Below, in pieces: positions 1 to 11,935 of a DNA stretch of 64,000 bases. Location: assembly GCA_015680685.1 (NCBI GenBank), contig MNCI01025228.1, forward strand, positions 159,739 to 223,738, read 5' to 3'. The notes beneath the pieces are model-generated. The model worked only from the letters and a program-made list of their open reading frames with translations, searched no databases and had not been told where the DNA came from. The stretch is from Gnetum montanum (Eukaryota; Streptophyta; Gnetopsida; Gnetales; Gnetaceae). The translations under genes were made by a program, and so were the position numbers. How positions within the stretch are numbered: the stretch's first letter is position 1; each line of letters opens with the position of its first letter.

Positions 1-45
1 GACAACTGCACACCGCAACAACACACACACATACTCACATTAACT

Positions 46-772
46 ACTGAGTTTATTTGGAGGTATCTGGGCCTTGGTGTTGCCAGAGACCAGCAGGCAC
101 CTAAATCCTGTTCAAGGACACTCGTTGGCGGTCGCGTCCCAAACAGTTGCCAACACCTTACACACCTTGAACCAGTGCAATGCTATTGGGATTACCAAAC
201 ACTAATCATTACTAGGTTATCAAGCATTACACACATGCTTGAAGTGGTTGTACCAAGTGTATTTACTTAAGAGAGTAGTAGGATGAGAGAAAACATTAAT
301 TAACTAGGAAATCATTTAATAATATCAATTAACACTAATTAATCTATTCTAAATGCTACAAGGTTTATCAAAAATTTCTTCTTTATTGCCTTACACAAGG
401 TGTTATCAGGTACACAATGCTTGAATAAAGATCCGTTCACTTTATGACTCCTACTACAGGCACGTACAAATAATTCTAACTCTAGGAGGGAGAAAAGGCA
501 AGAGTTTGGCTAAGGGTCTAACTATCTATGTCGAAACCAAGTGCGCCCACCTCTTATTTATAGGTAAGGAGATAGGTCCTGATATTGGGTATCTGACATT
601 ACATGGTAGGCTCCGATATTGCAAACCTAATGTCACGAATGTGATATCGTGGCCTCGATATCACGGACCTGATATCACAGATGCAATATTGTGGCCTCGA
701 TATTGCAGATGCGATATTGTGAACCTGATATTGTGAATGCGATATTGTGGCCTCGATATCAGGTTCATCATA
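46..772 (-). repeat. LTR-like remnant, family C, minus orientation
   Basis: Read on the minus strand, it begins with TGATGAACCTGATATCG next to a pyrimidine run (ACCCCCTTG on the plus strand, a polypurine tract on the minus strand). It holds a TATA-like TATAAATAAG near 560 and an array of GATATYG motifs. Its left part resembles the insertion at 54684-55642: both share a run around CCTAAAnCC, a CGCG-containing stretch and a CCTTA segment in the same order. I infer a minus-strand LTR whose left end is uncertain. No flanking duplication was identified. Confidence 0.45.
582..772. repeat. GATATYG palindrome-type short repeat array
   Basis: Irregular repeats of 13-20 bp built on CGATATCG or GATATTG alternate with GTGGCC, GTGAAC and CAGATG linkers. 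The unmutated core CGATATCG is a perfect palindrome. The same core appears next to the assembly gap at 55589-55619, which links the two family C copies. Confidence 0.7.
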
Positions 773-2823
773 CCCCCTTGACTGAATGAAAACTTGTCCT
801 TGATTTTTGTCCAAAATATTGGGAAGGTATGGGATTATTGACTGAATGACAACTAATAATGGAATTGGAAGATAGACTCAACGTGCCTAGTGAACGAATC
901 AATAAGCATATTACAACATTAGTATTCATGACCATTGTGTTGAACACTCATACATAAATGACATCCAGGCCTTCACTTGGTAGCTTGAAGAGAAAGAGAG
1001 AGAGAAAGAAGATGAAGCATGTTGCTGCCAATGCCAAGATTATGCCTTCCATTATTTATCCATAGCCATACCATCAAACTTTCTCCTTTCATAAATACTC
1101 TAGTTCTGATCCACCCTGAGTGCTTCCTCCAATTCCAGTCCATTGTTTGTATGATTGTCATCTACACACACAACACAGTCATGAATGAGCAAGGATAAGT
1201 AAACTATAATGTAGTTGATACCTTACCTTGATATAAAGTGCATTGGCTGGTTTGTGGTTATGGTAGAAACTAGGTTAGAAGTTTATTACTGATAACTATC
1301 CAAGGTGTAGGGCTTAGGAAAGTAGTAGAATGGAGAAATTGAAAAATTTGTGCCAGGGCTCCCATGACTAAGAGCAAACCTCTAGTAACAATAAGATGGA
1401 AAAATATAAGGAACAAGAAAGATCAGAAAAATAACAACAGTAATGCCAATAAAATGGATATCAAAGATGGGGATGAAATGAGAAATGGTTAATTGTAGAG
1501 AATGTTTAAGGGAAAGCACTGAACAATTGCACCAAAAAAGAATGCCAATGGATCCTCCCCAAAGTAGGCTCATGTCCTTTATGCCCTGACAAACCCACAA
1601 ACCAAAGAGTCCATAGGCTCTAGGAATGTCATTTGAAAGCAAGAGTTAGAAACTTACCCACAAGAATTTACTAAAGAAAAAAAATGCATCAACCAAGATA
1701 CAAATGAATGATACAACTAGCAATGAGGTGGAAAATGGAAATAAAGATGGAGGTAGAGGAAAAAATGAAATGAAATCCCAAGAACAAGGTTGTGTAAAGT
1801 CCCTTGTGTATTTTATGGTTAATGTGACAGAGTAGAACTCATTCCAAATCTAGACTCAAACTAACCACATCCAGTGACCTTGCATCAATACACTTAGACT
1901 AATCCATCCTCATGAAGCAAGAAGAATGCTTCCACAAAGATTCACCACCATTCTTCAAAGAGCAAGATGGAGAAGTAGGAAGTGAGAAATGTCCTTAGTT
2001 AGAGAGAACCTTTAGGCATGGGTAACATGCCTTTCTAGTTCCATAACCAGTGCTTGTAGCCCATATTTCTTTAGTATGTCTAAGGGGTGTGCTTTGAATT
2101 CTCACTTTCATTTTTTTTTTGCATGAGAACCACACCATGTAAATACTTATTTTTATTTACTCAACATCCTAAAATTTTAGTAATGTTAGAATGGCAGATA
2201 ACCCAAGAAAAAGCATCCAAGCACCCAAGAGAATGGCCAGCACAAATGTGTTGTATCCCCTTAAAGTCATACCCTTTTCAATTGTTGAGTCTTTCTTTTA
2301 TTTGAAAAATACCTAACCACCAATTTATTAACAAGTTTACTTAGAAAAAAGGGATTGTACAGTTCCAAGCCAAAGAAGACCATAGAGTTAAATGGATGAG
2401 TGGATGGCATGGACTCATTACCTGTTTTACCAAAAGAACCATACCTTAATATCAAAATCATAATTCAAAGGTAAAAACCAAACATTAGCAATCAATAGTA
2501 TATAATTCAATCCACCATCATGAGCACTTATTGGATGATGAATAAAAGTAAATCAAGAAAACAAAGAAATAGTAAAAATGTGAATGATGGTGTAAAACAA
2601 AAATAAGAAAAGTTGGAAAAATGTGTAAAACAAAAATGTGCAAAAAAAAAATTTAAAAAGAACTAAGGGCCTAGAATGGTTGGAATAGGTGGGCATCTCA
2701 CCCATGACTAAGTTGGAAGGAGGAGATATGAAATAGTGAGCAGGGTTGTCCACCAACAGAGGTAGCATGTGTACTAGCTGTCCCATGGGAGGTGCCATTG
2801 GGGCCGTTGCAGCAAGTGTTTCC
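773..2823. other. Unassigned sequence, no gene recognised
   Basis: The stretch holds only short, unconvincing open frames on both strands, A-rich and T-rich runs and a GAGA-rich patch near 990-1010. The adjacent polypurine tract at about 773-781 suggests it could be the 3' internal end of a minus-strand LTR element, but no gag or pol motif is visible. It ends abruptly where homology to the LTR at 43500-45145 begins, near 2824. Confidence 0.4.
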
Positions 2824-4410
2824 TAAATGATGCAGAGAGTGGTCGGCAGTGCTTAAAATGTACAAAAACGTTTGTCAAATTTTCTAGTCAAGGAGTTTGC
2901 TATGCTATGCTACGGTATATCGCGTAGTAGGCTTTGGGAGATAGTTGTTCGAATAGTCAACCATAAATTGTTGCAAGACAAGATGCTACACTATGCCACG
3001 CTATGTAGGGTAGCACAGCATAGCAAGAGCAAGATAGGAAGGCTTGACTTACTTGGTGATTTCCAATTGCACTGAGTTAGCACCTCTGGCCTTCAAAATT
3101 AGTTACTTCACTTGAATCTGAATTCTTTAGCAATGGCTCCTTCACTAGAAAGCGACAAACTTAGCAAAAAGCAGGCTATGTCAGTTGCTACGCTATGCTA
3201 CACTACGTAGCGTAGCATGGTGTAGCAACTCCATGGGAATAACAAAAGGCATCTCAAAGGGCGGGATCAGCAAGTTTGCAAGCTTCACAGTGAAAAAGGC
3301 AAAGTTCGCAGATTAGCGATGTTTTTGCGACCAAGGCTAGCTGCTACGCTATGCTACGTAGTGTAGCATAGCATAGAAAATATGCAATAAACAGTTAGTG
3401 TGCTTCAAAGGTCTGTAGCACATGCAGCAAGATGCAATGTAAATTTTTTCTTCAAACTGGTGGCTATGCTATGCTATGCTAAATAGCGTAGCACAATGTA
3501 GCAAGTTGCTATGCTACGCTACAAAACACAGCATAGTGTAGTAGATAGTTACACCACATCAATTCACTTCACCTAATTACACTGTTGGCACACATCTCCA
3601 AGCTTTGGTAGGCTTGTAATTACAACATGGTAGGCTTATCCAATGGACATGCAAGTCCAATGGTTATGCACGTCCATGTAGCTTAGACAAGTCAACAAAG
3701 GCCAAGGACATGTGGCATCCAAACTACATCTTTCGTGTGCCCTTGGTCCTATAAATACCCCAATGAGCAACGCTCACAAGGATGGTTTTTTGGTCAGTCA
3801 GCAAGTTAGTTGGTTGGCTGAGGAACTGGTTAGCAAGCAAGCAAGAAAGTTAGCATTGCATTACTGAGCATTGTAAACACCTTGTTTGACACTGTAAATA
3901 GTTAACACTCCTGTTTGGCATTTTGTTCTACTCTTTCCTGCTATCCTCATAGCATTTTGCATTGTTAACTCCTGAGTCTGCATTCAAGCAAAAAGTTGTC
4001 TTACTCTAAATGTCTTAGTTACTCTTGGGATCTCTACCCCCCTTAGCACTATGCAACCAATTGTATCCACCTTGATAGAGTGAAGTCACACTCTTGAAGT
4101 GATGCACTTTTCTAACTACATTTTACTTTTCTTACTTGCTTATCTTTTCTTACTTATCATTGCATTTTACATCATTTTCTGTTCCTTTTGCGTTTAAAGA
4201 TTATTCTATGCTACAAGTCTTGTTTTTCAAATTATCTATTTGCAAAAGGTTATATTAACACCGACTAAGTCCCTATTTGATCAACCAGACCATTCAGGGC
4301 ACCCCGTCTCCATTTTATCCAACATGACCCTCACATGGATTTGGGGTTAAGACTGTCACGATCAATGACCTCTCGATGTTTTTCAGCCGCCAATGATTTT
4401 GGTTGCTATA
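2824..4410 (+). repeat. E1 5' LTR, truncated at its start
   Basis: It aligns along its whole length with 43500-45145. It contains clusters of GCTATGCTACGC and GTAGCGTAGCATAGC forming imperfect palindromes, a TATA box and a T-rich downstream part, and ends GGTTGCTATA immediately before a PBS. The expected LTR start (TGAAACACC, seen in related copies) is missing, so perhaps 300-400 bp are lost. Confidence 0.75.
3750..3757 (+). promoter_or_regulatory. TATA box of E1 LTR
   Basis: TATAAATA followed by CCCCAATGAGCAA. The same box with the same flanks is at 44485-44492 in the sister LTR. It marks the likely U3/R region for element transcription. Confidence 0.7.
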
Positions 4411-4412
4411 GT

Positions 4413-4434
4413 TTTTTGGCACTTGAAGGAAGGC
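4413..4434 (+). other. E1 primer binding site
   Basis: TTTTGGCACTTGAAGGAAGG directly after the LTR end. It corresponds to TTGGCGCTAGGAGGAGG in E3 and TTGGCGCTAGAAGGAGG in E2. The tRNA primer is not identified here. Confidence 0.65.
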
Positions 4435-4716
4435 CTTTTAGTGCCCTTTATGGTAGTCTTGTAAGCATTCTACACCCTGACACGCATTAGCGTAAGTGGT
4501 GTAGAAAAATCACTTCGACAGTTCCTCTGGAACCTTATAGGATATAAAGCTCTGACCGCTAGTTAATTTGCCTATTTTACAGTAGTCTTGCACATGTTCT
4601 GTACCCTATCGCATGTTATCGTAAATGTGACACCCTTTTGTGGTTTTTTACGCATCGTGTGGTATAGATTGGTCGCTCCAACGATTCCTCTGGAATCTGG
4701 CAAGACATAAAGCCTT
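4435..4716 (+). other. E1 leader, tandemly duplicated conserved block
   Basis: Two diverged copies (about 4435-4560 and 4567-4716) of a block of about 140 nt found after the PBS in E5, E6 and E7. Each contains GTAGTCTTG, a TGTACCCTAT-like segment, a GTGACACC-like segment, and ATTCCTCTGGAA or GTTCCTCTGGAACC followed by ATAAAG. It has no ORF. Its place between PBS and gag suggests a packaging or dimerisation signal (inference). Confidence 0.6.
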
Positions 4717-4777
4717 TTTGATTGCTTCCTGATTTCCTTGCTTTTTCTCGTTTCCAAAACTATTTAGTTTTGTAACA

Positions 4778-7607
4778 ATGGCTTCCTTGAGCACCGTAGC
4801 TAACACCTTCAATGTTGAGGTTCCCATCATGGTTCAAGGCATCACAGGTGCTTAACAACCACTCAACCCTATGCTGGAAATAAGTCGATCCCTCAGGATC
4901 CAAAACAGAGGACCTAAGGGCTTAGCCTAGCAGCATGAACACTATAACTTATTTTGTGCAAAGGTGCAAGTAAATCTACCCTTGGATGTGCACGAACTCA
5001 AAGACAAATGTAGCTTTGAGTTCGCTTGCTACGATGGGAAGGAGTTTGTTCCCACTCCTAGTGCTTCCATCCCTTTGACACAGAAAAATCAATGGTTTCT
5101 AAACCAGCTGTTCCAGTTGACTAGACTTAGGGAGTAGTAGGACTCAATGTCTAACTATGATGACACCTTCCAAGATGGAAAAGAAGAACTTGATTCCCAA
5201 TCCGATGATGGAGGTCAAACCAATCCTGCTACAGTACATCCTACCCAGTCTTTCTAGACCAACCCACTGTCTGTCGTCACTCCCTTCGTAATCATGCTTA
5301 CAATTTTGCAACCCGTGATTACGTTTACTATGGGTAGCCATGTCAACCCCTTGGCATATCAATGCCTCTTTTCCCTTGTTTCATTTTCAGCCACAATTCC
5401 TTTGCAAACTGTTCATCAGTCCATTCTTGTAGTGCATCACACGCCAATCACGACTACCCTTTCACATGTTCACACTATTCATAATTCACAGTCGCACGCA
5501 ACATCTATCTCCATTCCCGCATTCACACCTGTCCCATCATTAGTGGTGGGCCCAGGCCCGTCACTGTGGTGGACCCCATTCACTGTTCCCCCTACTACGC
5601 TACCATCGCAGATGTCTGACCACATTCGCCAATAGACCTACCAAATCCTACAAATGGTACAACCCAGTGTGGGCCTATGGTCTATCCCACTGGCTATGTA
5701 AACAGTCTATCCCATAGCCCAACACACGGTTTCTACCCTAACAACACCACCTACGGGGTGGTGGACAATGTAGGCATCATCGTCTATGGGGGCCGCCCCA
5801 ATGGTACCACTAGTGGGTCACGCTACTACCCTCGCCACCCCACAAATGGGAGCTGCCTCGGTAGTTTTTGAGCTATCCACATCGTCCCAGGGTCTGGACC
5901 AAGTGTTCCAGCTCATCCAAACCCTCATTGAGAAAATAAAATGCCTCAAGGCTATCAGGTCTGACATGGTACAAGTCATGGACTTTTACCAAGACAACCC
6001 CATTAGCCCTACCATCCCTGTGCTGACACTACCCCCAGGGATGTCCCTCCCATAGTTCATGAAATACAATGGAAAGGGAGATCCCAATGCACATCTAATC
6101 ACCTTTAGGTCTGAATCTCTACTATTGCAATAATGGCTACACATAATTATCCATGTCTTTGCTATGTCCCTAACTGTGAAAGCCTTCGATTGGTACTATG
6201 TGCTACCACGCTCATCTACTTCAACCCTAGAGGAGCTTCTGACCTAGTTCGTGATGTTCTTTAAGTATAACTTGAAGCCAGAAATCACACTAGATCAGTT
6301 GATGAGCATGAAGCAGGATCCTTTGGAGTTGGTTTAAAATTTCATCCAGCGTTGGAGCACAACCATTAATGAAATCTGCAAGCCCATCATCGAGGCCCAC
6401 TTGCTGGCCATCTTTAAGGGCACAGTGAATGACTTCATCAAGTCTAAACTGTACTACCTCACTCCTCACACTCTTAGTCAAGCCTTATCTTAGACTAAGA
6501 GCATACAGGATGCAGCTGAGGTAAGCAAAGACCCGACCTATGTTGCCTACAAGAACACCTTCACAAAGAAGGACAAGGTTAAGGCCCCAATAGCCACAGT
6601 GGTGACTATGGCAACTGAAGCCAAGCCCAAACCTAATAACAATGGTAACAAGAAAAATAAGAAACCAACCACACCCGCAGCTAATCCCATGCCCAAGCAG
6701 GACCACATACCATGAACTACCATACCCACACCTAAGATATCTGCACAACCCAAATTGAACTTTGAGCATAAAGATCGCTCCAAGTATACCCTGCTTCCTC
6801 TTAGGTATTCAAAACTTCTGAAGTAGCTACTAGTAGTGGGGCACATCCAACACAAGTAGATGTCGGAGGAGGGAGTCAGGAAATACCAGCACTACTACAA
6901 GCTCCTTCGAAATCCCTCCTTGGCCTTGCCCAATAAGCCTCTAGTTCCTCAGGGTTTTAGGTTAGATCGGTTCTATGACTATCACTAATAGTGTGGTCAC
7001 AATATAGATTACTTTTTGGTGTTGCAAGATGACATCCAAAGGATGGTTGATCAGGGAAAATTGGTGCTAGTTGAAAGCAACCTAGTGAGAATCAATCTTT
7101 GCATGTCTACATAGACCCCCTCAATGCCGAAAATTCTAGTTATGTTATCAACACCATCAGCATTGACAGTGATCTTAGGCCATCCTAGCAACCATTTGTG
7201 GGTTGCATGCCTCAGCGTAGTGCACCAACACCATGAGCGGCTGGCCAAAGCTTGCAGTAGTCATTTTTCCTAAGGATCTCTCCTCGAGCATCCACCCCTA
7301 TGCCATCCATTAGCAAAACCATGCCACCCCTCCCATTAATACCGTTATCTCTATTTGTCATTAGGGGGCCAACTCCTTCAACAACCTCCATCTTGCACAA
7401 GGCAGCTGCATAGCCTTCTCTCCCTAGAAAATGAGAAGTGCATTTCACATGTGAGATGTCGAAGGGAAATACCACCCCAGGTATTTCCAAGTCCAAGTAT
7501 TCACCCCCTCTGTCTATGCCCTCATTACCAAAGAGGGACGTTGCTACAACCACATAGTCCATGCTACCCTGCCGAAAGGGGTTTGAACCCAGATCCAAAA
7601 TCGCCCC
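4778..7607 (+). pseudogene. E1 gag (broken by stops and by E2 insertion)
   Basis: The start is chosen at ATGGCTTCCTTGAGC after the leader, matching gag starts in E3 and E7. Order: an N-terminal module with KCSFEFACYDGKEFVPTP near 5010-5070; a Pro/Thr-rich spacer; a capsid (Retrotrans_gag-type) segment at about 5930-6520 with FMKYNGKGDPNAHL, a FAMSL block and FIKSKLYYL; a lysine-rich region; FEHKDRSKYT near 6760; and a degraded zinc knuckle (FYDYH..CGHNIDYF) near 6960-7020. Several in-frame stops occur, for example at 6055 and 6133. It would form the virus-like particle coat in an intact element. The frame is interrupted at 7607 by E2 and continues at 25255. Confidence 0.8.
7603..7607. repeat. 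Target site duplication of E2, left copy
   Basis: GCCCC immediately before the LTR terminus TGTACTATCC. It is identical to 25255-25259. Confidence 0.85.
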
Positions 7608-8710
7608 TGTACTATCCGAAATCGTCGGTCTCCGGCTGGAAGGAAATAGAAACTGGGGGATCACCGGACACACATAGAAGACCCTACCTTCGCCTGAGGG
7701 CAAGCTAGAATTTAACGAAGACAGAGTACCTTGAGTGGTCCACATGCGGATCAGGCAAGGATTTCCCTGAATGTACACCGAAGTGCTATACGCTCGATTA
7801 TATGTAAATAGCGTAACCAATGTGAAACGAGGTGTAAACAGTGTAACTGATGTAAAAGAAGCGTAAACGTAAAAGAGCGTAAACAGTATACATGCAATAA
7901 TTAATGCAAAACTGTAACAGATTCTAGGAAGAAAATGTAACAATGCTATTTCAAAATGAGAGTTACAATGCACCGGTCTAATGCAGTTGTGGCTTTAACA
8001 CAAGGCAGACGAATAGCCCTGGTGGATGCAGGGATGACTGTGGGCTAGTTCAAACTATAGGCACAACATAGAGGTTTTATGCTCAGTGTACAGGGTTGTC
8101 CAGCGTACAAGGTTCTCTGCTTTGGTCCTCAGCGTCTCTCTTTTCTTTCTGGTTTTTGCTCAAAATTGTCAACTGACCTGATCTAGTGAAAAATTGGGGT
8201 TTTTATACAGGTTTAGACGTTAGACTTGGGTTGGGCGACATGTGGCATGTTGACCAGGTGCAAAAGAATAAAATTTACAAGTGTACAACATGTTACAATT
8301 GCTGGGCGTATACACTGTGGATGCTGGGCATATACGTTGGGTGTATACACTGATGGTTGTTGTGCATATACACTGGGCGTCTATGCTGGGTGTATACGCT
8401 GTGGGTGTGAACTTGAGTGTATACGCTAGGCATATACGCTGAGAATGTAAACTTGAGCGTGTATGCTGGGTGTATACGCTGAGCATGTATACTTAGTGAA
8501 AACTAAGTATTTTGATCTCCGAAGTTGCCATGTTTGAAACCAGATGTCTTCGTGGTCATCTATGGGTCCCAGGGACCCGATTGTTGTTGAGTTCGACTCC
8601 GCTTGAAGCTATCTGTGGGGGAATCAAGCTTTTAGTCATGCCGAGAAACATCATGACTTAGCCTGATTCTTGTTGTAGAAGTACTAAGCTCAAAATTTTG
8701 TGGTGTTTCA
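7608..8710 (-). repeat. E2 3' LTR (family A)
   Basis: About 1.10 kb. On the minus strand it starts TGAAACACCACAAAATTTTG and ends near TACA. It has arrays derived from the palindrome AGCGTATACGCT (8300-8490), a TATAAAAA-type box at about 8200-8207, and a conserved terminal segment with CGACGATTTCGGAT. It pairs with the LTR at 24175-25254. Confidence 0.9.
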
Positions 8711-8726
8711 TTGGCCCCTCTTTGTT
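8711..8726 (-). other. E2 polypurine tract
   Basis: The plus strand reads TTGGCCCCTCTTTG; on the minus strand this is CAAAGAGGGGCCAA directly before the LTR start TGAAACACC. The same tract is present next to E4's 3' LTR and at 54225-54237. It would prime second-strand synthesis. Confidence 0.75.
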
Positions 8727-9774
8727 GACACTTGGAGGAATCGACCTGAGAAGCATCGACAAAGAAGTGCAAAACACCACAAGCAACTCAATAAAGACTT
8801 TGTCCTTTGCCACCTGAGTAGAAATCATCGCGCCGTGTTCCGTAGTACATAGGATTAGGAAAGTGAGATCTGTAGTTGGATAGGGAAACGGAGATTGTGG
8901 ATTGGGAACCGATCAAGGGATTATGCATGGTAAAGGGGATGTTCTAGTGTGTATACGGGTTATGCCGATCCTTGTCAAGAGCCATTATTTAGCAAACTCG
9001 GAATCAAGGCATGCGATGTGTGTCCTTTGGAGGAACAAGACTCTTGGTTAATGTCCGAGAGGACTTTTTGGAAAGACCAAAGCCACGTGATGACATGTTG
9101 CATTCTTTGGAGGAACAGGGCCCTTGTTTGATGTTTAGGGGGAGCTTGTTGGTGGAGAGCCAAAGCTATGCAATGAGATGTTTCTTGATTATTTTAGACA
9201 TGAGCACTTGGTTCCAAGACAACCGTCTTCCTGCCTGGGCTTGTATGGGAAATGTCGAGGGTATTTTTTTTCTGTAGAAGCTTTGTTTTGATCTTATACT
9301 CATGCTCAAGTGCTATGTTGTATGTTGCAACTGCTTCAAAGTGTTACAGTGCGCAAAAGCATGCTCGAATTTTTGAGTGTACTAGGTGTATCAGAGGTGT
9401 GGCTGGGTAGAATATGTTGATGAATAGATAGAAAATGTACTGGGAAATGGGGATGTACCAGTGAATGGCTTGATTTAGTCTTGCCATGTTTGCTCTGAAC
9501 AACGTCTCACCTTGCTACTTATGACGAAGTGCATTCTTGTACGAACACCTCTGAGTGTCATCCTACAAACAGAACTCCAAGGAGACAAGAAAACCACGAG
9601 TGAGTAAGCAAGCTTAGACTTAAATAGCTACTGATGAAACAAAGGTGCCATATGAGATTTCAGGCACTGTATATGAATGGCAGCAGTGTTGTTAGGATCG
9701 TCCGATGGCGAGCGATGTAGTGATTCTGATGAAGTTTAAATGCAGCTACAGATTGAGGAAGCAGAGATGAAATT
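8727..9774 (-). other. E2 3' internal spacer
   Basis: No coding capacity is recognised. The part nearest the PPT (ACAAAGAAGTGCAAAACACC) is also the whole internal remnant of E4. It contains a short tandem duplication at 9009-9175. Confidence 0.6.
9009..9175. repeat. Tandem duplication of about 84 bp
   Basis: Two neighbouring diverged copies, each with CTTTGGAGGAACA near its start and CCAAAG or CCAAAGC near its end. It appears to be a local duplication in the E2 3' spacer. Confidence 0.6.
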
Positions 9775-10160
9775 GCTAGTTTATAGTCTTAGCAGACTAT
9801 CATGGGCTATTTTTATGTCATGACCCATTGGACATTACTCGTTTAGCATCGTGGCGGATGGTACATTGCTAGTTTCTAGTCTTGGCGGACTGCGAACAGG
9901 CAAACCAGTTTATAGCCTTAGTGGACTCTGGTGAATGAAACTGTGGTAGTTTACTGTCGTGTCGGATGAGTGCTAGTTTATTGTCATTGCAAACATCGAG
10001 TGGTATCAGTTTATCGTCATGATGCCAGGACGAGCTGTGGTATCAATTTTAAGTCATGATCTAGGACTGTTCTACGGTATCAGTTTACCGTCATGATTCC
10101 AGGACGAGCTGTGGTATCAGTTTATAGTCATGATTTCAGGACTCATGTGTACCTGAGATT
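9775..10160 (-). repeat. Hairpin plus TAAACTAG array after integrase (E2)
   Basis: On the minus strand, repeated units consist of a short stem-loop followed by ATAAACTAG, ATAAACTG or GTAAACTG. Stems differ but pair: ATAGTC/GACTAT near 9785, AGTC/GACT near 9880 and 10120, CGTC/GACG at 10015-10032. Equivalent arrays lie at 35655-36275 and 52858-53080. Confidence 0.75.
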
Positions 10161-10164
10161 GTAC

Positions 10165-11214
10165 TCAAATATAGAATGGTTTTAGGAACAAGTGATTGGT
10201 TGGATTTGCAAGCTCATGCCCTTCCATATCAGCTAACTTGAATGCTCCGTTATCGTATGCTTTAGTGACCAAGTAAGGCACTTCCCAGTTGGCTGAGAAT
10301 TTGTCTGGGTGTTCCTGAATGGCCTTAAGTATGAGGCCACCTTCTTTGATGGGGAATTTATGAATGTCGTGCTGATGGTGTTGCCGTTGTTGTTTTTGGT
10401 ACCACTCAATCTGATCGAGTGAACGTATGCATTCCTCCTCCACCGAGTCAAGGTCAATGATGCACAGGTCATTGTTTTGCACTTCGTTGAGGAGTCCGGA
10501 GAGTGTGATCCTTAAAGATGGTACCTGTAATTCCAAAGGTAAAATAGCTTCTAAACCATAAATAAGACTATATGGCATTTTACCTGTTGAAGTCCTATGC
10601 ATAGTACGATATGCCCACAATGTGTATACTAATTGTTTGTGCCACCTTCGCTTGCTTTGAGTAAGCATCTTTTTAAGTATTGTAATAATGATTTTGTTTG
10701 TTGCTTCTACTTGCCCATTGCTCTGAGGGTAGTAAGGGGATGAAAATGAGTTTTTGATCCCCAGACTTTCGCAGAAAGTTTTCGTTTCAGCACTGCTGAA
10801 TTGTGGCCCGTTATTGGTGATGATGATCATAGCGATGCCAAAATGGATTACAATGTTTTTGAGAATGAAGTTGCATACGTGTTTAGATGTAGTCTTTCAA
10901 AGGGGAATAGCTTCTACCCACTTCATGAAATATTCTTTTGCGGTTATGATGAAACTATGCCCTGTAGAAGATGAGGGTGTTATCGGTCTGATAAGGTCCA
11001 ACCCCCACTTTTGAAAGGGCCATGTGATTTGCGTCGTATGGAACTCATTTGGTGGGACATGGATTAGATTACTATGTCTTTGACAGGTACTACATGTCTT
11101 AGCCTTAGAGAGACAGTCATACTCCATGTGTGGCCAATAATAGCCTAAGCGTCTTATCTTTGTTACCATGGCTTTTGCTGCTATGTGTTCTCCGCATAGT
11201 CCATCATGTACTTA
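10165..11214 (-). pseudogene. E2 integrase
   Basis: The minus-strand frame starts in the zinc-binding N-terminus (LGYYWPHMEYDCLSKAKTC followed by C-x2-C) and runs into the catalytic core: WGLDLI near 11000, ITNNGPQFSS near 10815, and SNGQVEATNK near 10710. In the D-D-E triad the second Asp is Asn here (TNNGPQF instead of TDNGPQF, which E1 keeps). The C-terminal part ends ...LANPTNHLFLKPFYI with no chromodomain. There is a frame break between about 10830 and 10900. In an intact element it inserts cDNA into the host genome. Confidence 0.9.
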
Positions 11215-11935
11215 TTCAACGATGGTTTGGGCATCAGTACTACCAACGCATGTTAGCAATATGCCTTCGTAAGATTGGCGACACAATGTGTCCCCTACCA
11301 GTGTATATTGTATAGAACATTTTCGTACTGCGTCTTTTTGTGCATTTGTTAAATGTTGCGGTGTTTCACCACGTAGAAGGTATTCTTTTATGTCATCATA
11401 CCATTCTATCGTGTGTGTTATGCTAACAAATGCAATTGGCAACGTATCAAGAGTATCAGTTATTGGTTTAGCACAACTAATTATGGATCTTGGTAATGTA
11501 TGGAACATGTCAGGCGATATGTTTAATGCTAAGGTGGCCAATGCATCTACGATGGTATTATCATTTCTAGAGACGTGTTGCACATCGATGTTTTTGAATC
11601 GCCTCATCAAGTGTTTTGCTAAGTCACAGTATGGTTGTAGATGTTGCACTTTGTATGTATAAATGTCTGTGACTTGGTTTAAGACCAGTTGTGAATCTCC
11701 TCTGACCACAAGTCTTGTGATGTCTGAAGCCAGTGCTGCCGCAAGACCTCTAAGAAGACCTTCGTACTCTGCTATGTTGTTGGTACAGTGAAATTTGAAA
11801 TGATAAGCAAAGGGTCAGATTTCCCAGGAGGGATAGGTGATGACAGCAGCAACACTTCCTCCTCAAGAGGTGGAGGCTCCATCGAAGTTTAGAATGACAT
11901 CGCAGTCATTGGGTACTATGTTTATTGCGCTTACA
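11215..11935 (-). pseudogene. E2 second (archaeal-type) RNase H
   Basis: It is downstream of RT-RNase H and upstream of integrase. Motifs: ILNFDGAS near 11890, an AEYEG block near 11770, VRGDSQLVLNQV near 11695, and HVSRNDNTIVDALATLA near 11555. The D-E-D-D residues are visible, though stops interrupt the start of the domain. A second RNase H of this kind (Pfam RVT_3-like) is a hallmark of the Tat/Ogre lineage. The linker that follows leads into integrase. Confidence 0.85.

Noticed and set aside
1382-1642. Minus-strand 86-codon frame as a possible pol remnant
   Set aside because: It shows no recognisable RT, RNase H or integrase motif, and hydrophobic stretches arise from A/T-rich sequence.
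7212-7973. Long minus-strand frame of 253 codons
   Set aside because: It crosses the boundary between E1 gag and the E2 LTR at 7608, so it joins two unrelated sequences by chance.
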